The notes under the pieces: generated by a model | What the model was told of the DNA's origin: nothing | Databases searched by the model: none | Seen by the model: only the letters and a program-made list of their open reading frames with translations | Assembly: GCF_000024345.1 (NCBI RefSeq) | Contig: NC_013729.1 | Coordinates: 4,712,001-4,776,000 of the forward strand | Source of the DNA: Kribbella flavida DSM 17836 | Lineage (GTDB): Bacteria > Actinomycetota > Actinomycetes > Propionibacteriales > Kribbellaceae | DNA length: 64,000 bases | Reading direction: 5' to 3' | Program-made: the position numbers and the translations under genes | In this document: positions 1 through 8,527 of the stretch, piece by piece | How the letters are laid out: each line of letters opens with the position of its first letter | How positions within the stretch are numbered: position 1 is the first letter of the stretch

Positions 1-1429
1 CGCGGATCTGGGAGTCGGTGGCGAGCTCGGTGTAGCCGGTGAACTCGGTGATGCCCTTCTCCCGCAGCTCGCGGTACCCGGAGGTGTCGGCGTGGCCGAG
101 CTTCTTGGCCCGCGCGTCGGCCTTCGCCCGCTCGCGCTGCTCGGTCATCAGCGACCGGAAGCCCTCGGTGTCCACCTGCAGGCCCTGCTCGGCGGCCATC
201 TCGACGGTCAGGTCGATCGGGAAGCCGTAGGTGTCGTGCAGCTGGAACGCCTGCGCGCCGGCCAGCCGCGCCCCGCCCTCGGCCTTCACGTTCTTCACCG
301 CGACGTCGAAGATGCTCGTACCGGCCGTGAGGGTCCGCCGGAACGCGTCCTCCTCGGCGTACGCGATCTGGCTGATCCGGCCGAAGTCGGTCTCCAGCTC
401 GGGGTAGGACTTCTTCATCTGCTCCAGGCTGGTCGGCAGCAGCTCCACCAGGCTGGGGTCCTCGTAGCCGAGCAGGCGCATCGAGCGGACCGCGCGGCGC
501 AGCAGCCGGCGCAGCACGTAGCCGCCCTGCTCGTTGCCCGGGGTGACGCCGTCGCCGATCAGCATCAGCGCGCTGCGGACGTGGTCCGCGACCACCCGGA
601 ACCGGACGTCGTCGACGTGGTCCACGCCGTACTTGCGGCCGCTCAGCTCGGCGGCGCGCTCGATCACCGGGAAGATCTCGTCGATCTCGTACATGTTGTC
701 GACGCCCTGCAGCAGGTACGCGACCCGCTCCAGGCCGAGGCCGGTGTCGATGTTCTTGTTCGGCAGCTCGCCGAGGATCGGGTAACCCTCCTTGCCGCCG
801 CCCTCGCCCCGCACGTTCTGCATGAAGACCAGGTTCCAGAACTCCAGGTAGCGGTCGCCCGCCTCCCAGTCCCGGTCGGCGCCGAACTCCGGGCCGCGGT
901 CGATCAGGATCTCCGAGCACGGGCCGCACGGGCCGGGCACGCCCATCGACCAGAAGTTGTCCTTCATGCCCAGCCGGACGATCCGGTCGTCGGGCAGCCC
1001 GGCGACCCGCTTCCAGATGTCGATCGCCTCGTCGTCCTCGTAGTACACCGAGGCGTAGAGCACCGACTCGTCGAAGCCGTAGCCGCCCTCGCTCTGCGGC
1101 TTGGTGACCAGGTCCCAGGCGTACTCGATCGCCTGGTCCTTGAAGTAGTCGCCGAACGAGAAGTTGCCGTTCATCTGGAAGAACGTGCCGTGCCGGGTGG
1201 TCTTGCCGACCTCCTCGATGTCGAGGGTCCGGACACACTTCTGCACGCTGGTCGCGCGCGGGTACGGCGGGGTCTGCTGGCCGACGAAGTACGGGACGAA
1301 CTGGGCCATGCCGGCCACGTTGAACAGCAGGTTCGGGTCCGGCGACGGCAGCGGTGCGCTCGGGACCACCGTGTGACCGCGGTCCTCGAAGTACTGCAGG
1401 AACCGCCGCCTGATCTCACTGGTTTCCAT
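1..1429 (-). CDS. alaS: Alanyl-tRNA synthetase, 3' part missing
   Basis: Charges tRNA-Ala with alanine in the cytoplasm. The reading frame starts at ATG 1427-1429 (METSEIRRRF) and stays open to the left edge, giving about 476 residues. These are the N-terminal catalytic domain, with the class II motif 2 region (TTRHGTFFQMNGNFSFGDYF) near residues 75-95 and the family stretch GPCGPCSEI near residue 160. The tRNA-recognition, editing and C-Ala domains would lie outside the window. Upstream on the same strand are two small conserved genes (DUF6167- and DUF948-like), the usual neighbours of alaS in actinobacteria, so the three are probably co-transcribed. Confidence 0.97.
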   Translation of the reverse strand, partial: METSEIRRRFLQYFEDRGHTVVPSAPLPSPDPNLLFNVAGMAQFVPYFVGQQTPPYPRATSVQKCVRTLDIEEVGKTTRHGTFFQMNGNFSFGDYFKDQAIEYAWDLVTKPQSEGGYGFDESVLYASVYYEDDEAIDIWKRVAGLPDDRIVRLGMKDNFWSMGVPGPCGPCSEILIDRGPEFGADRDWEAGDRYLEFWNLVFMQNVRGEGGGKEGYPILGELPNKNIDTGLGLERVAYLLQGVDNMYEIDEIFPVIERAAELSGRKYGVDHVDDVRFRVVADHVRSALMLIGDGVTPGNEQGGYVLRRLLRRAVRSMRLLGYEDPSLVELLPTSLEQMKKSYPELETDFGRISQIAYAEEDAFRRTLTAGTSIFDVAVKNVKAEGGARLAGAQAFQLHDTYGFPIDLTVEMAAEQGLQVDTEGFRSLMTEQRERAKADARAKKLGHADTSGYRELREKGITEFTGYTELATDSQIR

Positions 1430-1434
1430 GGGTG

Positions 1435-1677
1435 TTACCGGTAGTCCTCACGATCGTCTGATGCTGTGTCGATACCGAGCGCGTCACGCAGCTCGGTCTC
1501 CCGTTCGGCCATCCCGGCCCGGACCTCGTCGCCGAAGTGCCGGATCGCGGCGGCCACCTTGTCGGCCGAGGCCTGCAGGCTCTCCGGGGCCAGCTGCTGG
1601 GCCCGCTTCTTCAGCCGGGTCACCGCGTAGACCCCGGCGAGCGTGCCGATCACGAACCACAGGATCCGCTTGATCAC
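1435..1677 (-). CDS. DUF6167-like small membrane-anchored protein
   Basis: An 80-residue protein with one N-terminal hydrophobic segment (about residues 3-20, ILWFVIGTLAGVYAV), then a basic stretch and a charged amphipathic tail, so it is probably an inner-membrane-anchored small protein. The GTG start at 1677 overlaps the stop of the DUF948-like gene by four bases (1674-1677), and its stop lies 5 bp before the alaS start, so it sits in one operon. The family assignment rests on resemblance and on position between a DUF948 gene and alaS, a common actinobacterial arrangement. Function is unknown. Confidence 0.75.
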   Translation of the reverse strand: MIKRILWFVIGTLAGVYAVTRLKKRAQQLAPESLQASADKVAAAIRHFGDEVRAGMAERETELRDALGIDTASDDREDYR

Positions 1678-2093
1678 AGGTCACCCCGCCGGCCGGCCTT
1701 GCGCTCGGCCTTCATCTCGTCCTTCACCCGGCGCGACACGTCGCGGCGCTGGCTGTCGCCGAGGGCCTTGCGGACGCCGTACGTGAACGCGGCCGCCTTG
1801 ACCAGCGGGCCACCGGCGGTCGCCGCGAACAGCGACGCCAGCGCGGCGGCGTTGGTGGTCACCGTGGTGGCGTTGTCGGTGATGGTGTCGACCTTGGCCA
1901 GCTGCGCGTTCGTCGTCGCGACGGTCTCGGTGACCTCGCCGAGCAACGGCACGCTGGAGTCGGAGACGCCCTTCACCATGATCCGGGTCTCGTCGAGCAC
2001 CTTGCCCAGCTTCAGGATCGGATAGGCCAGCAGGCCCACCAGGATGAGCAGTGCGCAAGCTGCTATCAGCCCCGCGACTTCACCGACGCTCAT
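1674..2093 (-). CDS. DUF948 domain-containing protein
   Basis: A 139-residue protein beginning MSVGEVAGLIAACALLILVG: a single N-terminal membrane helix (about residues 6-28) followed by a long Thr/Ala/Val-rich amphipathic region likely to form a coiled coil, and a very basic tail (KDEMKAERKAGRRGDL). That architecture matches DUF948 proteins. I chose ATG 2091-2093 because the membrane segment starts directly after it; a longer frame reaches 2123. It is translationally coupled to the next gene by a 4-bp overlap. Function is not known. Confidence 0.8.
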   Translation of the reverse strand: MSVGEVAGLIAACALLILVGLLAYPILKLGKVLDETRIMVKGVSDSSVPLLGEVTETVATTNAQLAKVDTITDNATTVTTNAAALASLFAATAGGPLVKAAAFTYGVRKALGDSQRRDVSRRVKDEMKAERKAGRRGDL

Positions 2094-2235
2094 GGAAAAC
2101 GATCCACCTTCCGTTGCGACCACGTGGACCGCCCGACCTTATCGCGCGGTACCAGCGCACCACGCTCCAGGACACCATCCCCCAGATCACAGTCACTCAC
2201 CAACTCCTGGACCGGGCGGGCTCTACCCTGCCGGG

Positions 2236-2676
2236 GTGGCGATCGAGTACAGCCTGTTCCTGGCGAGCGCCGGCGGCGCCGCCGGCGTCCGGCGGGTCGT
2301 CGCGGCGTCGGCGCCCGAGGTTGACTGGGACGCCGAACGGGTCACCGCGTACCGGAGCCCGACCGGGCTGCGGGTCACCGTGATGGACCGGACGTGGTCC
2401 GATCGGGTGGTCGAAACGCCCACGGTGCAGGTGGGCTTCCGGCTGGACAAGTTCGCCGACCCGGACCCGCAGTACGACGAGGTGGTCCGGTTGACCGTGG
2501 CGATCCTGGCCGCCGATCCAGGAGACGCGGTGCTGCAGCAGGACCACGAGATCTGCTGGTTGCTGCGCCGCGGAGACTCCTGGATCGCCCACTCCGGTGG
2601 CTCCCTGTGGTCGGCGCACCGGTTGAGCCTGCTGCCCGTCGTACCGCAGCGGCGGCCGATGCCCTACCCGGACTAG
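2236..2676 (+). CDS. Small unknown protein, possibly SitI3-like
   Basis: About 146 residues from GTG 2236 (VAIEYSLFLASAGG). The frame is open further upstream, but the sequence before this point is low-complexity and overlaps the divergent DUF948 promoter region. The N-terminal EYSLFLA and the central VGFRLDKFAD, followed by a repeated hydrophobic/acidic pattern, recall small alpha/beta immunity-type proteins annotated as SitI3 family. I hold that assignment loosely. It is a lone plus-strand gene between two minus-strand operons. No signal peptide or membrane segment is seen. Confidence 0.6.
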   Translation: MAIEYSLFLASAGGAAGVRRVVAASAPEVDWDAERVTAYRSPTGLRVTVMDRTWSDRVVETPTVQVGFRLDKFADPDPQYDEVVRLTVAILAADPGDAVLQQDHEICWLLRRGDSWIAHSGGSLWSAHRLSLLPVVPQRRPMPYPD

Positions 2677-2704
2677 GCCGCAGCCAGCCGACGGCGCAGG
2701 CGCG

Positions 2705-4171
2705 TCAGCGGTCGCGCAGGATCTTGCGGATGGCGTCGACCCGGTCGGCGTACGCGGCCTCGCCTCCGCGCCGGGTCGGACGGTAGTAGTCGGTGCGGTC
2801 GACGACGTCGGGCGCGTACTGCTGCGGGACCACGCCGCGCGGGTCGTTGTGCGAGTACTGGTACGTCGCACCGTGGCCGATCTTCTTCGCGCCGGCGTAG
2901 TGGGCGTCGCGCAGGTGCGGCGGCACCGGGCCCACCTTGCCGGCCTTCACGTCGGCGATGGCGGCGTCGATCGCGGTGATCACGGCGTTCGACTTCGGCG
3001 CCAGCGCGAGCGCGACGACGGCCTGGGCCAGGTTGATCCGGGCCTCGGGCATGCCGATCAGCTGCACCGCGTCGGCCGCGGCGACCGCGACACCCAGCGC
3101 GGTCGGGTCGCCCATGCCGATGTCCTCACTCGCGGAGATCACCAGTCGGCGGGCGATGAAGCGCGGGTCCTCGCCGGCTTCGACCATCCGGGCCAGGTAG
3201 TGCATGGCGGCGTCGACGTCGGAGCCCCGGATCGACTTGATCAGCGCGGAGGCGACGTCGTAGTGCTGGTCGCCGGCCCGGTCGTACCGCACGGCTGCGC
3301 GGTCGACGGCTGTCTCCAGCGTCTTGAGGTCGATCAGGATCGGCTCGTGCCCCGGCTCCTCAGCAGCGTCCTCGTCCTCGGGTGCTTTGTCTTTGGGTGC
3401 TTTGTCTTTGGGTGCCCGGTCCTGGGGCGCCTTGTCTTTGGGTGCTGCTTTGGCCTTCGCGCCGCCGGCCGCGGCTTCGAGGTAGGTCAGCGCCCGGCGC
3501 GCGTCACCGCCGGCCATCCGCAGCAGGTGGTCCCTGGCGTCCGGCGCCACCGCGTACTCGCCGTTCAGACCCCGCTCATCGGCGAGTGCGCGATCCAGCA
3601 GTACGGCGATGTCGTCGTCGGTCAGCGACTCCAGCGTCAGCAGCAGCGACCGGGACAGCAGCGGGGAGATCACCGAGAAGAACGGATTTTCGGTGGTGGC
3701 GGCGACCAGCGTCACCCAGCGGTTCTCCACCCCCGGCAGCAACGCGTCCTGCTGCGCCTTCGTGAACCGGTGCACCTCGTCGATGAACAGCACCGTCTCC
3801 ACCGAACCACCGGGCCGGGACAGCTCGCGCCGAGCCGCGTCGATCACCTGCCGGACGTCCTTCACTCCGGCCGTCACCGCGGACAGCTCGACGAACTTGC
3901 GGTTCGTCTGGTGCGACACCACGGCCGCGATCGTCGTCTTGCCCGTGCCCGGCGGCCCCCAGAGCAGCAGCGACATCGGCTGGTCCCCCTCGACCAGCCG
4001 CCGCAACGGCGACCCCGGCGCCAGCAGGTGCTGCTGTCCGACCAACTCGTCGAGACTCCGCGGCCGCATCCGCACCGCCAACGGCGCGGAGGTGTGGTCG
4101 GCGTCCGCCAGACTCCCGCCACCACGAGCAGGAGCGGGAGCACCGGGAAGATCGAACAAGCCTTCGGTCAC
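2705..4171 (-). CDS. rarA: Replication-associated recombination protein A (AAA+ ATPase)
   Basis: A 488-residue RarA/MgsA/WRNIP1-type clamp-loader-like ATPase acting at stalled replication forks. Walker A is WGPPGTGKTT (about residue 71), Walker B FIDEVHRF (about residue 129), and sensor 1 AATTENPFF follows. The C-terminal tetramerisation region (GMPEARINLAQAVV, then HYAGAKKIGHG) is complete. Oddly, between the lid domain and the C-terminal domain, near residues 245-270, there is an insertion of Lys/Ala/Pro/Asp pentapeptide repeats encoded by a 15-bp tandem repeat. The upstream region before 4324 shows no further gene. Confidence 0.95.
   Translation of the reverse strand: MTEGLFDLPGAPAPARGGGSLADADHTSAPLAVRMRPRSLDELVGQQHLLAPGSPLRRLVEGDQPMSLLLWGPPGTGKTTIAAVVSHQTNRKFVELSAVTAGVKDVRQVIDAARRELSRPGGSVETVLFIDEVHRFTKAQQDALLPGVENRWVTLVAATTENPFFSVISPLLSRSLLLTLESLTDDDIAVLLDRALADERGLNGEYAVAPDARDHLLRMAGGDARRALTYLEAAAGGAKAKAAPKDKAPQDRAPKDKAPKDKAPEDEDAAEEPGHEPILIDLKTLETAVDRAAVRYDRAGDQHYDVASALIKSIRGSDVDAAMHYLARMVEAGEDPRFIARRLVISASEDIGMGDPTALGVAVAAADAVQLIGMPEARINLAQAVVALALAPKSNAVITAIDAAIADVKAGKVGPVPPHLRDAHYAGAKKIGHGATYQYSHNDPRGVVPQQYAPDVVDRTDYYRPTRRGGEAAYADRVDAIRKILRDR
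3380..3439 (-). repeat. 15-bp tandem repeat inside rarA
   Basis: Four consecutive 15-bp units, the first two identical (gggtgctttgtcttt on the plus strand) and the next two diverged, with a partial fifth unit after 3440. They encode the pentapeptide series APKDK/APQDR in the loop between the ATPase lid and C-terminal domain of RarA. A multiple of three keeps the frame open whatever the copy number. Confidence 0.85.
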
Positions 4172-4323
4172 TGGACGAGCCTAACCAACCCGGGTCAGGT
4201 GGCTGCCGCGAGCACGCTCGATCAACCGGCGTGAGCCCGTTCAACCGTCGCCGCGTCTCGTGAAGCTGCGCCTGCCTGGCGACGGCATCTGCACCCTGCC
4301 CGAAGCTCTCGCAGCCTCACGCC

Positions 4324-4683
4324 CTAGGCCGAACGTCGAGCCGGTGCGCGCGTGGTGGCGAGCAAGTCGTCCAGCAGCGAGCGGGTGTGCACGAGTTGGT
4401 CGATGTCGCCGGTGATCCGGCGGCGCTCTGCTTCGAGACGTTCGCGGCAGGCGTCCAGCAACAGGGTGTCGCCGGACAGGCAGGCCAGGATCTGGCCGAT
4501 GAGGTCCATACCGAGGCCCGCCGCGAGCAGTCGCTGGATGTGCGAGACCGTGCGGACGTCCGCGTCGGTGAAGATCCGGTACCCGGCGGCGGTCCGGTCC
4601 GGCCGCAGGACGCCCTTCTCCTCGTAGTACCGCAGCGCCCGCACGCTGACGCCGGTCCGGTCCGCCAGCTCGCCGATCTTCAT
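4324..4683 (-). CDS. MerR family transcriptional regulator
   Basis: A 119-residue MerR protein. The start at ATG 4681-4683 gives the canonical opening MKIGELADRTGVSVRALRYY, a winged helix-turn-helix, then the dimerisation helix (residues about 75-110) rich in Glu/Arg/Leu. It has almost no effector domain after the coiled coil and no conserved Cys cluster, so the signal is more likely a small organic molecule than a metal. It is divergent from the MFS exporter at 4744, and a perfect 16-bp palindrome in an over-spaced promoter lies between them. The likely role is activation of the exporter by promoter untwisting. Confidence 0.9.
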   Translation of the reverse strand: MKIGELADRTGVSVRALRYYEEKGVLRPDRTAAGYRIFTDADVRTVSHIQRLLAAGLGMDLIGQILACLSGDTLLLDACRERLEAERRRITGDIDQLVHTRSLLDDLLATTRAPARRSA

Positions 4684-4705
4684 CCCGGTTCCTTCGCTGT
4701 TCGGC

Positions 4706-4736
4706 TTGACCCTCACGTCGACGTGAGAGTTTAGCG
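4706..4736 (+). promoter_or_regulatory. MerR-type operator and promoter of the MFS gene
   Basis: A -35-like ttgacc (4706-4711) and a -10-like ttagcg (4731-4736) are separated by 19 bp, the over-long spacing typical of MerR-activated promoters. The spacer holds the perfect palindrome ctcacgtcgacgtgag (4712-4727), which resembles SoxR-type sites. Transcription would start within a base or two of the MFS ATG at 4744, implying a leaderless or nearly leaderless mRNA. Confidence 0.75.
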
Positions 4737-4743
4737 TGCCGGC

Positions 4744-5913
4744 ATGGTCAGACTCGGCGTTCTCATGTTCTGCGTCTTCGGCATCACCACCGGTGAGTTC
4801 GTGGTGGCCGGAATCCTGCCCGCGGTCGCCACCGACCTCCAGGTCACGGTCGGCACCGCGGGACTCCTGGTCACGGCGTACGCCGTCGGCATGATCCTCG
4901 GCGGCCCGGTGCTCACCGCGCTGACCGCCGGGACCGACCGGAAACGGCTGATGCTCGCCCTCCTGGCCGTCGCGGTCGCCGGGAACGCGATCTCCGCCCT
5001 CGCTCCCGGGTTCTCCCTGCTGCTGGCCGCCCGGGTGGCCACCGCGCTGGTGACCTCGACCTTCTTCGCCCAGGCCATCGTGATCGCGGTCCGGTCCGCG
5101 CCGCCCGAGCGCGCCGCGACCATGGTCGCCCGATTGGCGTTCGGGATGAACCTGGCCATCATCCTCGGAGCGCCCATCGGCACTCAGATCGGCGGTCACT
5201 GGGGCTGGCGCGCGACGTTCGCCGCGATCGCAGTCGCCTGCCTGATCGGGTTCGGCTTGGTGCTCCTGCTGCTCACCACGCCGCCCGACGAGCACCGGAG
5301 GTCGGCGGTCTCGGAGTTGCGGGTCCTGCGCCGGCGGCCGGTCCTGATCGCCCTGGCCATCACAGCCGTCGGGAACGTCGGCGTGCTGATGGTCTTCAGC
5401 TATCTCGCCCCGCTGCTGACGAACCTGGGCGGACACCCCGCCACCCGGCTGCCGGTCCTGCTGCTCGCGTACGGCGTCGGCGCAACCATCGGCAACCTGC
5501 TCGGCGGCGCGCTCTACGACCGCAACCCACGCGTGAGCCAACCAGCCCTGCTCGGCGCACTCGCGGCCGCCCTGGTGGGGACCTGGTTCGTCGCCGGCTC
5601 CACCACTCTCACGGCGGTGGCAGTGGTCGTGATCGGTCTTCTCGCCTTCGCGATCATCCCCGGCATGCAGGCCCGCGTGATGACGACCGCCACCGAAGCC
5701 CCCACCCTGGCCGTCGCCGTCAACGCCTCCGGCTACCAACTGGCCGCCGCCTGCGCCGGCCTCTTCGGCGGTCTCATCGCCGACTCGACCGCGGGCCCCC
5801 GCCCCATCTACCTGACGGCCGCAGTCCTCACCACCTGCGCCCTACTCATCACCCTCGTGGCAACTCGCAGCCCTCGGACCACCGCGGCCACGCCAGTGGA
5901 TCAGCCCGCCTGA
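4744..5913 (+). CDS. MFS transporter, DHA1-type drug exporter
   Basis: A 389-residue major facilitator with about twelve hydrophobic segments. The N-terminal segment FGITTGEFVVAGILPAVA and the loop-2/3 motif after GGPVLTALTAG (TDRKRLML) match chloramphenicol/AraJ-type DHA1 exporters. The motif-C-like stretch GMNLAIILGAPIGTQIGG near residues 138-155 is typical of drug:H+ antiporters. It is divergent from the MerR regulator and driven by the MerR-type promoter immediately upstream, so it is probably induced by its substrate. The substrate cannot be told from sequence. The gene is followed by a long inverted repeat at 5931. Confidence 0.9.
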   Translation: MVRLGVLMFCVFGITTGEFVVAGILPAVATDLQVTVGTAGLLVTAYAVGMILGGPVLTALTAGTDRKRLMLALLAVAVAGNAISALAPGFSLLLAARVATALVTSTFFAQAIVIAVRSAPPERAATMVARLAFGMNLAIILGAPIGTQIGGHWGWRATFAAIAVACLIGFGLVLLLLTTPPDEHRRSAVSELRVLRRRPVLIALAITAVGNVGVLMVFSYLAPLLTNLGGHPATRLPVLLLAYGVGATIGNLLGGALYDRNPRVSQPALLGALAAALVGTWFVAGSTTLTAVAVVVIGLLAFAIIPGMQARVMTTATEAPTLAVAVNASGYQLAAACAGLFGGLIADSTAGPRPIYLTAAVLTTCALLITLVATRSPRTTAATPVDQPA

Positions 5914-5930
5914 CAGTGGAGCCGTCGCGG

Positions 5931-5997
5931 CTTCGGACACGAACCCGCGTCCTTGAACAGGCTATGCCCTGTTCAAGGACCCGGCGTCGTGTCCGAG
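5931..5997. terminator. Long inverted repeat between MFS and secA2
   Basis: Arms of about 30 bp flank a loop of about 8 bases near gctatgcc. The inner part (gtccttgaacagg, with its complement cctgttcaaggac) is perfect and the outer part has a few mismatches around 5943-5946. It sits between the convergent MFS (ends 5913) and secA2 (ends 6016) genes, where a bidirectional terminator is expected. The arms are unusually long and there is no T-run. Confidence 0.7.
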
Positions 5998-6015
5998 GTC
6001 AGCGGGCGGGGGCGG

Positions 6016-8475
6016 TCAGGGCCGGGGGTTCTTCTCGTCGTCTGCGTCGCGGAGTTCTTCCGGCAGCTCGTCGTCGTCCAGGTCGCGCAGTTCCTCCGGC
6101 AGCTCGTCCTCGGCCAGTTCGACCGGGGCGTCGTCCTCGACGGTGACCAGTTCGTCGCCCTTGACGGCGTTGCGGAGGCGGCCGAGGATGCGGTCGGCTT
6201 CGGTGCCGAACGGGTTGTCGTTGACCAGGTAGGTCCACGTCGCGGTCGGCCGCGGTACGCCGGAGGCTTCCTCGTCGAGGCCGGTCGCGCCGATCTCCGC
6301 GGTCGCGAACGTCTCGGCCGCGTCCTTCCACGCGTCGTCGATCAGCGGGTTGAACGACTCGATCGCCGACTTGTTGAACTCGTCGATCGGCTTCTGGTGC
6401 ACGATGCCGCCGGCCAGCGAGCGCAGGTGAATGCCTTCGCGCAAGTCGGCGAGGTACGCAACGTGGTCGGTCCAGCGGCGGTCGAGGTGGCGCAGCGCGA
6501 TCTGCCGGGCGGCATCCTTGACCGCGTCCTCGCCGTGCTGCTCGACCAGTTCCTCGTACCGCTCCTTGGCGGTCTCGGCCAGCTTCTCCGCGGCCAGGTC
6601 CTCGGTCAGCACCTTCTCGCGCACGTCGAGCAGGATGTCGCGCTGCTGCCCGGTGAGCCGGTGGTAGGACCAGGTCGTCCGGTGCAGCTCCGCGTTCGCG
6701 CCGTCGGCGACGCGCTGGGCGTGCTCGAGCATGCCGAGCGCCTTGCGGTCGGTCAGCCGGCCGTTCTCGTCCGGGGACGGGCGCAGGCCGGTGGTGATCG
6801 AGTACCGGGTGACCAGCTCGTCGGCCAGGCTGGCGAAGAACACCGAACCGCCCGGGTCGCCCTGCCGGCCGGCGCGGCCGCGGAGCTGGTCGTCGAGCCG
6901 GCGGGACGCGTGCAGGCCGGTGCCGATGACGTACAGGCCGCCCAGCTCGGCAGCGCGCTCGCGCCCGTTCGTGCCGTCGCGACCGCCCAGCCGGATGTCG
7001 GTGCCGCGGCCGGCCATCTGCGTCGAGACCGTCACCGTCTCCGGTACGCCGGCCTCGGCGACGATCGCCGCTTCCTCGGCGTCGTTCTTGGCGTTCAGTA
7101 CGACGTGCGGTACGCCGGCGGCGTCGAGCTGCTCGCTGAGCTGCTCGGACTCCTCGACGCTCTGCGTGCCGATCAGCACCGGCCGGCCGGTCTCGTGCAC
7201 CTGCTTGATGTGCTCGACCAGGGCCTTGTTCTTCTGCTCGACGGTCAGGTACAGCCGGTCGGGCTCGTCGATCCGGATGTTCGGCTTGTTCGGCGGCACG
7301 ACGGCCACCTCGACGTTGTAGAACTCCTGCAGCTGCTCGCCGACCACGACCGCCGTACCGGTCATGCCGCACAGCGTCGGGTAGCGCATGATCAGCGCCT
7401 GCACGGTGATGCTGTCCAGCACCTCGCCGCTCTCGCTGACCGGCACGGCCTCCTTCGCCTCGACGGCGGCCTGCAGACCGTCGGGCCAGCGCTGCAGCTT
7501 CGCGATCCGGCCGCGGCTGTTGTTGATCAGGTGCACCTTGCCGTCGCGGACCAGGTAGTCGACGTCCTTGCGCAGCAGCACCTCGGCGTGCAGCGCGACG
7601 TTGACCTGGGTCATCTTCTCCAGGTTGGCGTCGTCGTACAGGTCGATGCCGCCGAGGTGCTCCTCGACGACGTCGGTGCCCTTGTCGGTCAGCGCGACGG
7701 TCCGGCCGTCGCCGTCGATCTCGTAGTCGACGCCCGCGCGCAGTGTGCGGACGAGCTGGACCACGTCGTCGTCGAGCTCCTCGGAGCGGGTCGCGCCGGC
7801 CAGCACCAGCGGCACCCGGGCCTCGTCGATCAGCACCGAGTCGGCCTCGTCGACCAGGGCCACGTCCGGCTTGGCCGACACCCGGTCCGCGACGTCGTCG
7901 ACCAGCCGGTCGCGCAGGACGTCGAAGCCGACCTCGCTGACCGGCGCGTAGCAGACCTCCGTCTGGTACGCCGCGCGCCGCTGCTGCGGCGTGGAGGCCT
8001 GCCCGACGTGGCTCACGGTGACGCCGAGCAGCTCGTACAGCGGGCCCATCCACTCCGCGTCGCGCTGGGCCAGGTAGTCGTTGACCGCGAGCACGTGCAC
8101 CTTGCGGCCGCCGATCGCGTAGCCGGCGGCGGCGAACGCGCCGGCCAGCGTCTTGCCCTCACCGGTGGCCATCTCGACGATCCGGCCGCGCAGCAGCGCC
8201 AGCGCACCGACGATCTGGCCGTCGAAGGCCCGCTCGCCGATCGCCCGGCGGCCGGCCTCGCGGGCCAGCGCCAGGAACTCGATCAGGTCGTCCTCGTCCA
8301 GGCCGCCGTCCTTGCGCATCTCGGTGACGACCTCGGTGAGCTCGTCGTCGCTGAGCGCCTGGACGGACTCCTCCGCCTCGCCGACCGCCGCGGTCAGCTT
8401 CTCGTACGGGCCGAGGTCGATCGAGCCGGGGCGCTGCAGGAGCCGGCGGAAGCGCGAGGTGAGTTTCGAAGCCAT
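6016..8475 (-). CDS. secA2: Accessory Sec translocase ATPase SecA2
   Basis: An 819-residue SecA-type motor that drives export of a subset of proteins through SecYEG. The start is ATG 8473-8475 (MASKLTSRFRRLLQRPGSID). Walker A is MATGEGKTLAG (about residue 105), the DEAD-like motif is LVDEADSVLIDEARVPL (about residue 205), and motif V/VI is QMAGRGTDIRLGG to LRGRAGRQGDPG. It lacks the C-terminal linker and Cys-rich zinc tail of housekeeping SecA and is shorter than the usual 900-plus residues, which points to the actinobacterial SecA2 class. The C-terminus carries a 12-residue acidic repeat (ELPEELRDLDDD, ELPEELRDADDE). Confidence 0.9.
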   Translation of the reverse strand: MASKLTSRFRRLLQRPGSIDLGPYEKLTAAVGEAEESVQALSDDELTEVVTEMRKDGGLDEDDLIEFLALAREAGRRAIGERAFDGQIVGALALLRGRIVEMATGEGKTLAGAFAAAGYAIGGRKVHVLAVNDYLAQRDAEWMGPLYELLGVTVSHVGQASTPQQRRAAYQTEVCYAPVSEVGFDVLRDRLVDDVADRVSAKPDVALVDEADSVLIDEARVPLVLAGATRSEELDDDVVQLVRTLRAGVDYEIDGDGRTVALTDKGTDVVEEHLGGIDLYDDANLEKMTQVNVALHAEVLLRKDVDYLVRDGKVHLINNSRGRIAKLQRWPDGLQAAVEAKEAVPVSESGEVLDSITVQALIMRYPTLCGMTGTAVVVGEQLQEFYNVEVAVVPPNKPNIRIDEPDRLYLTVEQKNKALVEHIKQVHETGRPVLIGTQSVEESEQLSEQLDAAGVPHVVLNAKNDAEEAAIVAEAGVPETVTVSTQMAGRGTDIRLGGRDGTNGRERAAELGGLYVIGTGLHASRRLDDQLRGRAGRQGDPGGSVFFASLADELVTRYSITTGLRPSPDENGRLTDRKALGMLEHAQRVADGANAELHRTTWSYHRLTGQQRDILLDVREKVLTEDLAAEKLAETAKERYEELVEQHGEDAVKDAARQIALRHLDRRWTDHVAYLADLREGIHLRSLAGGIVHQKPIDEFNKSAIESFNPLIDDAWKDAAETFATAEIGATGLDEEASGVPRPTATWTYLVNDNPFGTEADRILGRLRNAVKGDELVTVEDDAPVELAEDELPEELRDLDDDELPEELRDADDEKNPRP

Positions 8476-8527
8476 GGTCTCCGCAACGTACAACGTGCCC
8501 CGGTCGTTCCGTACCCCGACCCGCGTG

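Noticed and set aside
4684..5739. Minus-strand extension of the MerR frame to 471 residues, opposite the MFS gene
   Set aside because: The part upstream of the MerR methionine is low-complexity Gly/Asp/Arg sequence antisense to a real transporter; the MerR start at 4683 gives the canonical N-terminus.
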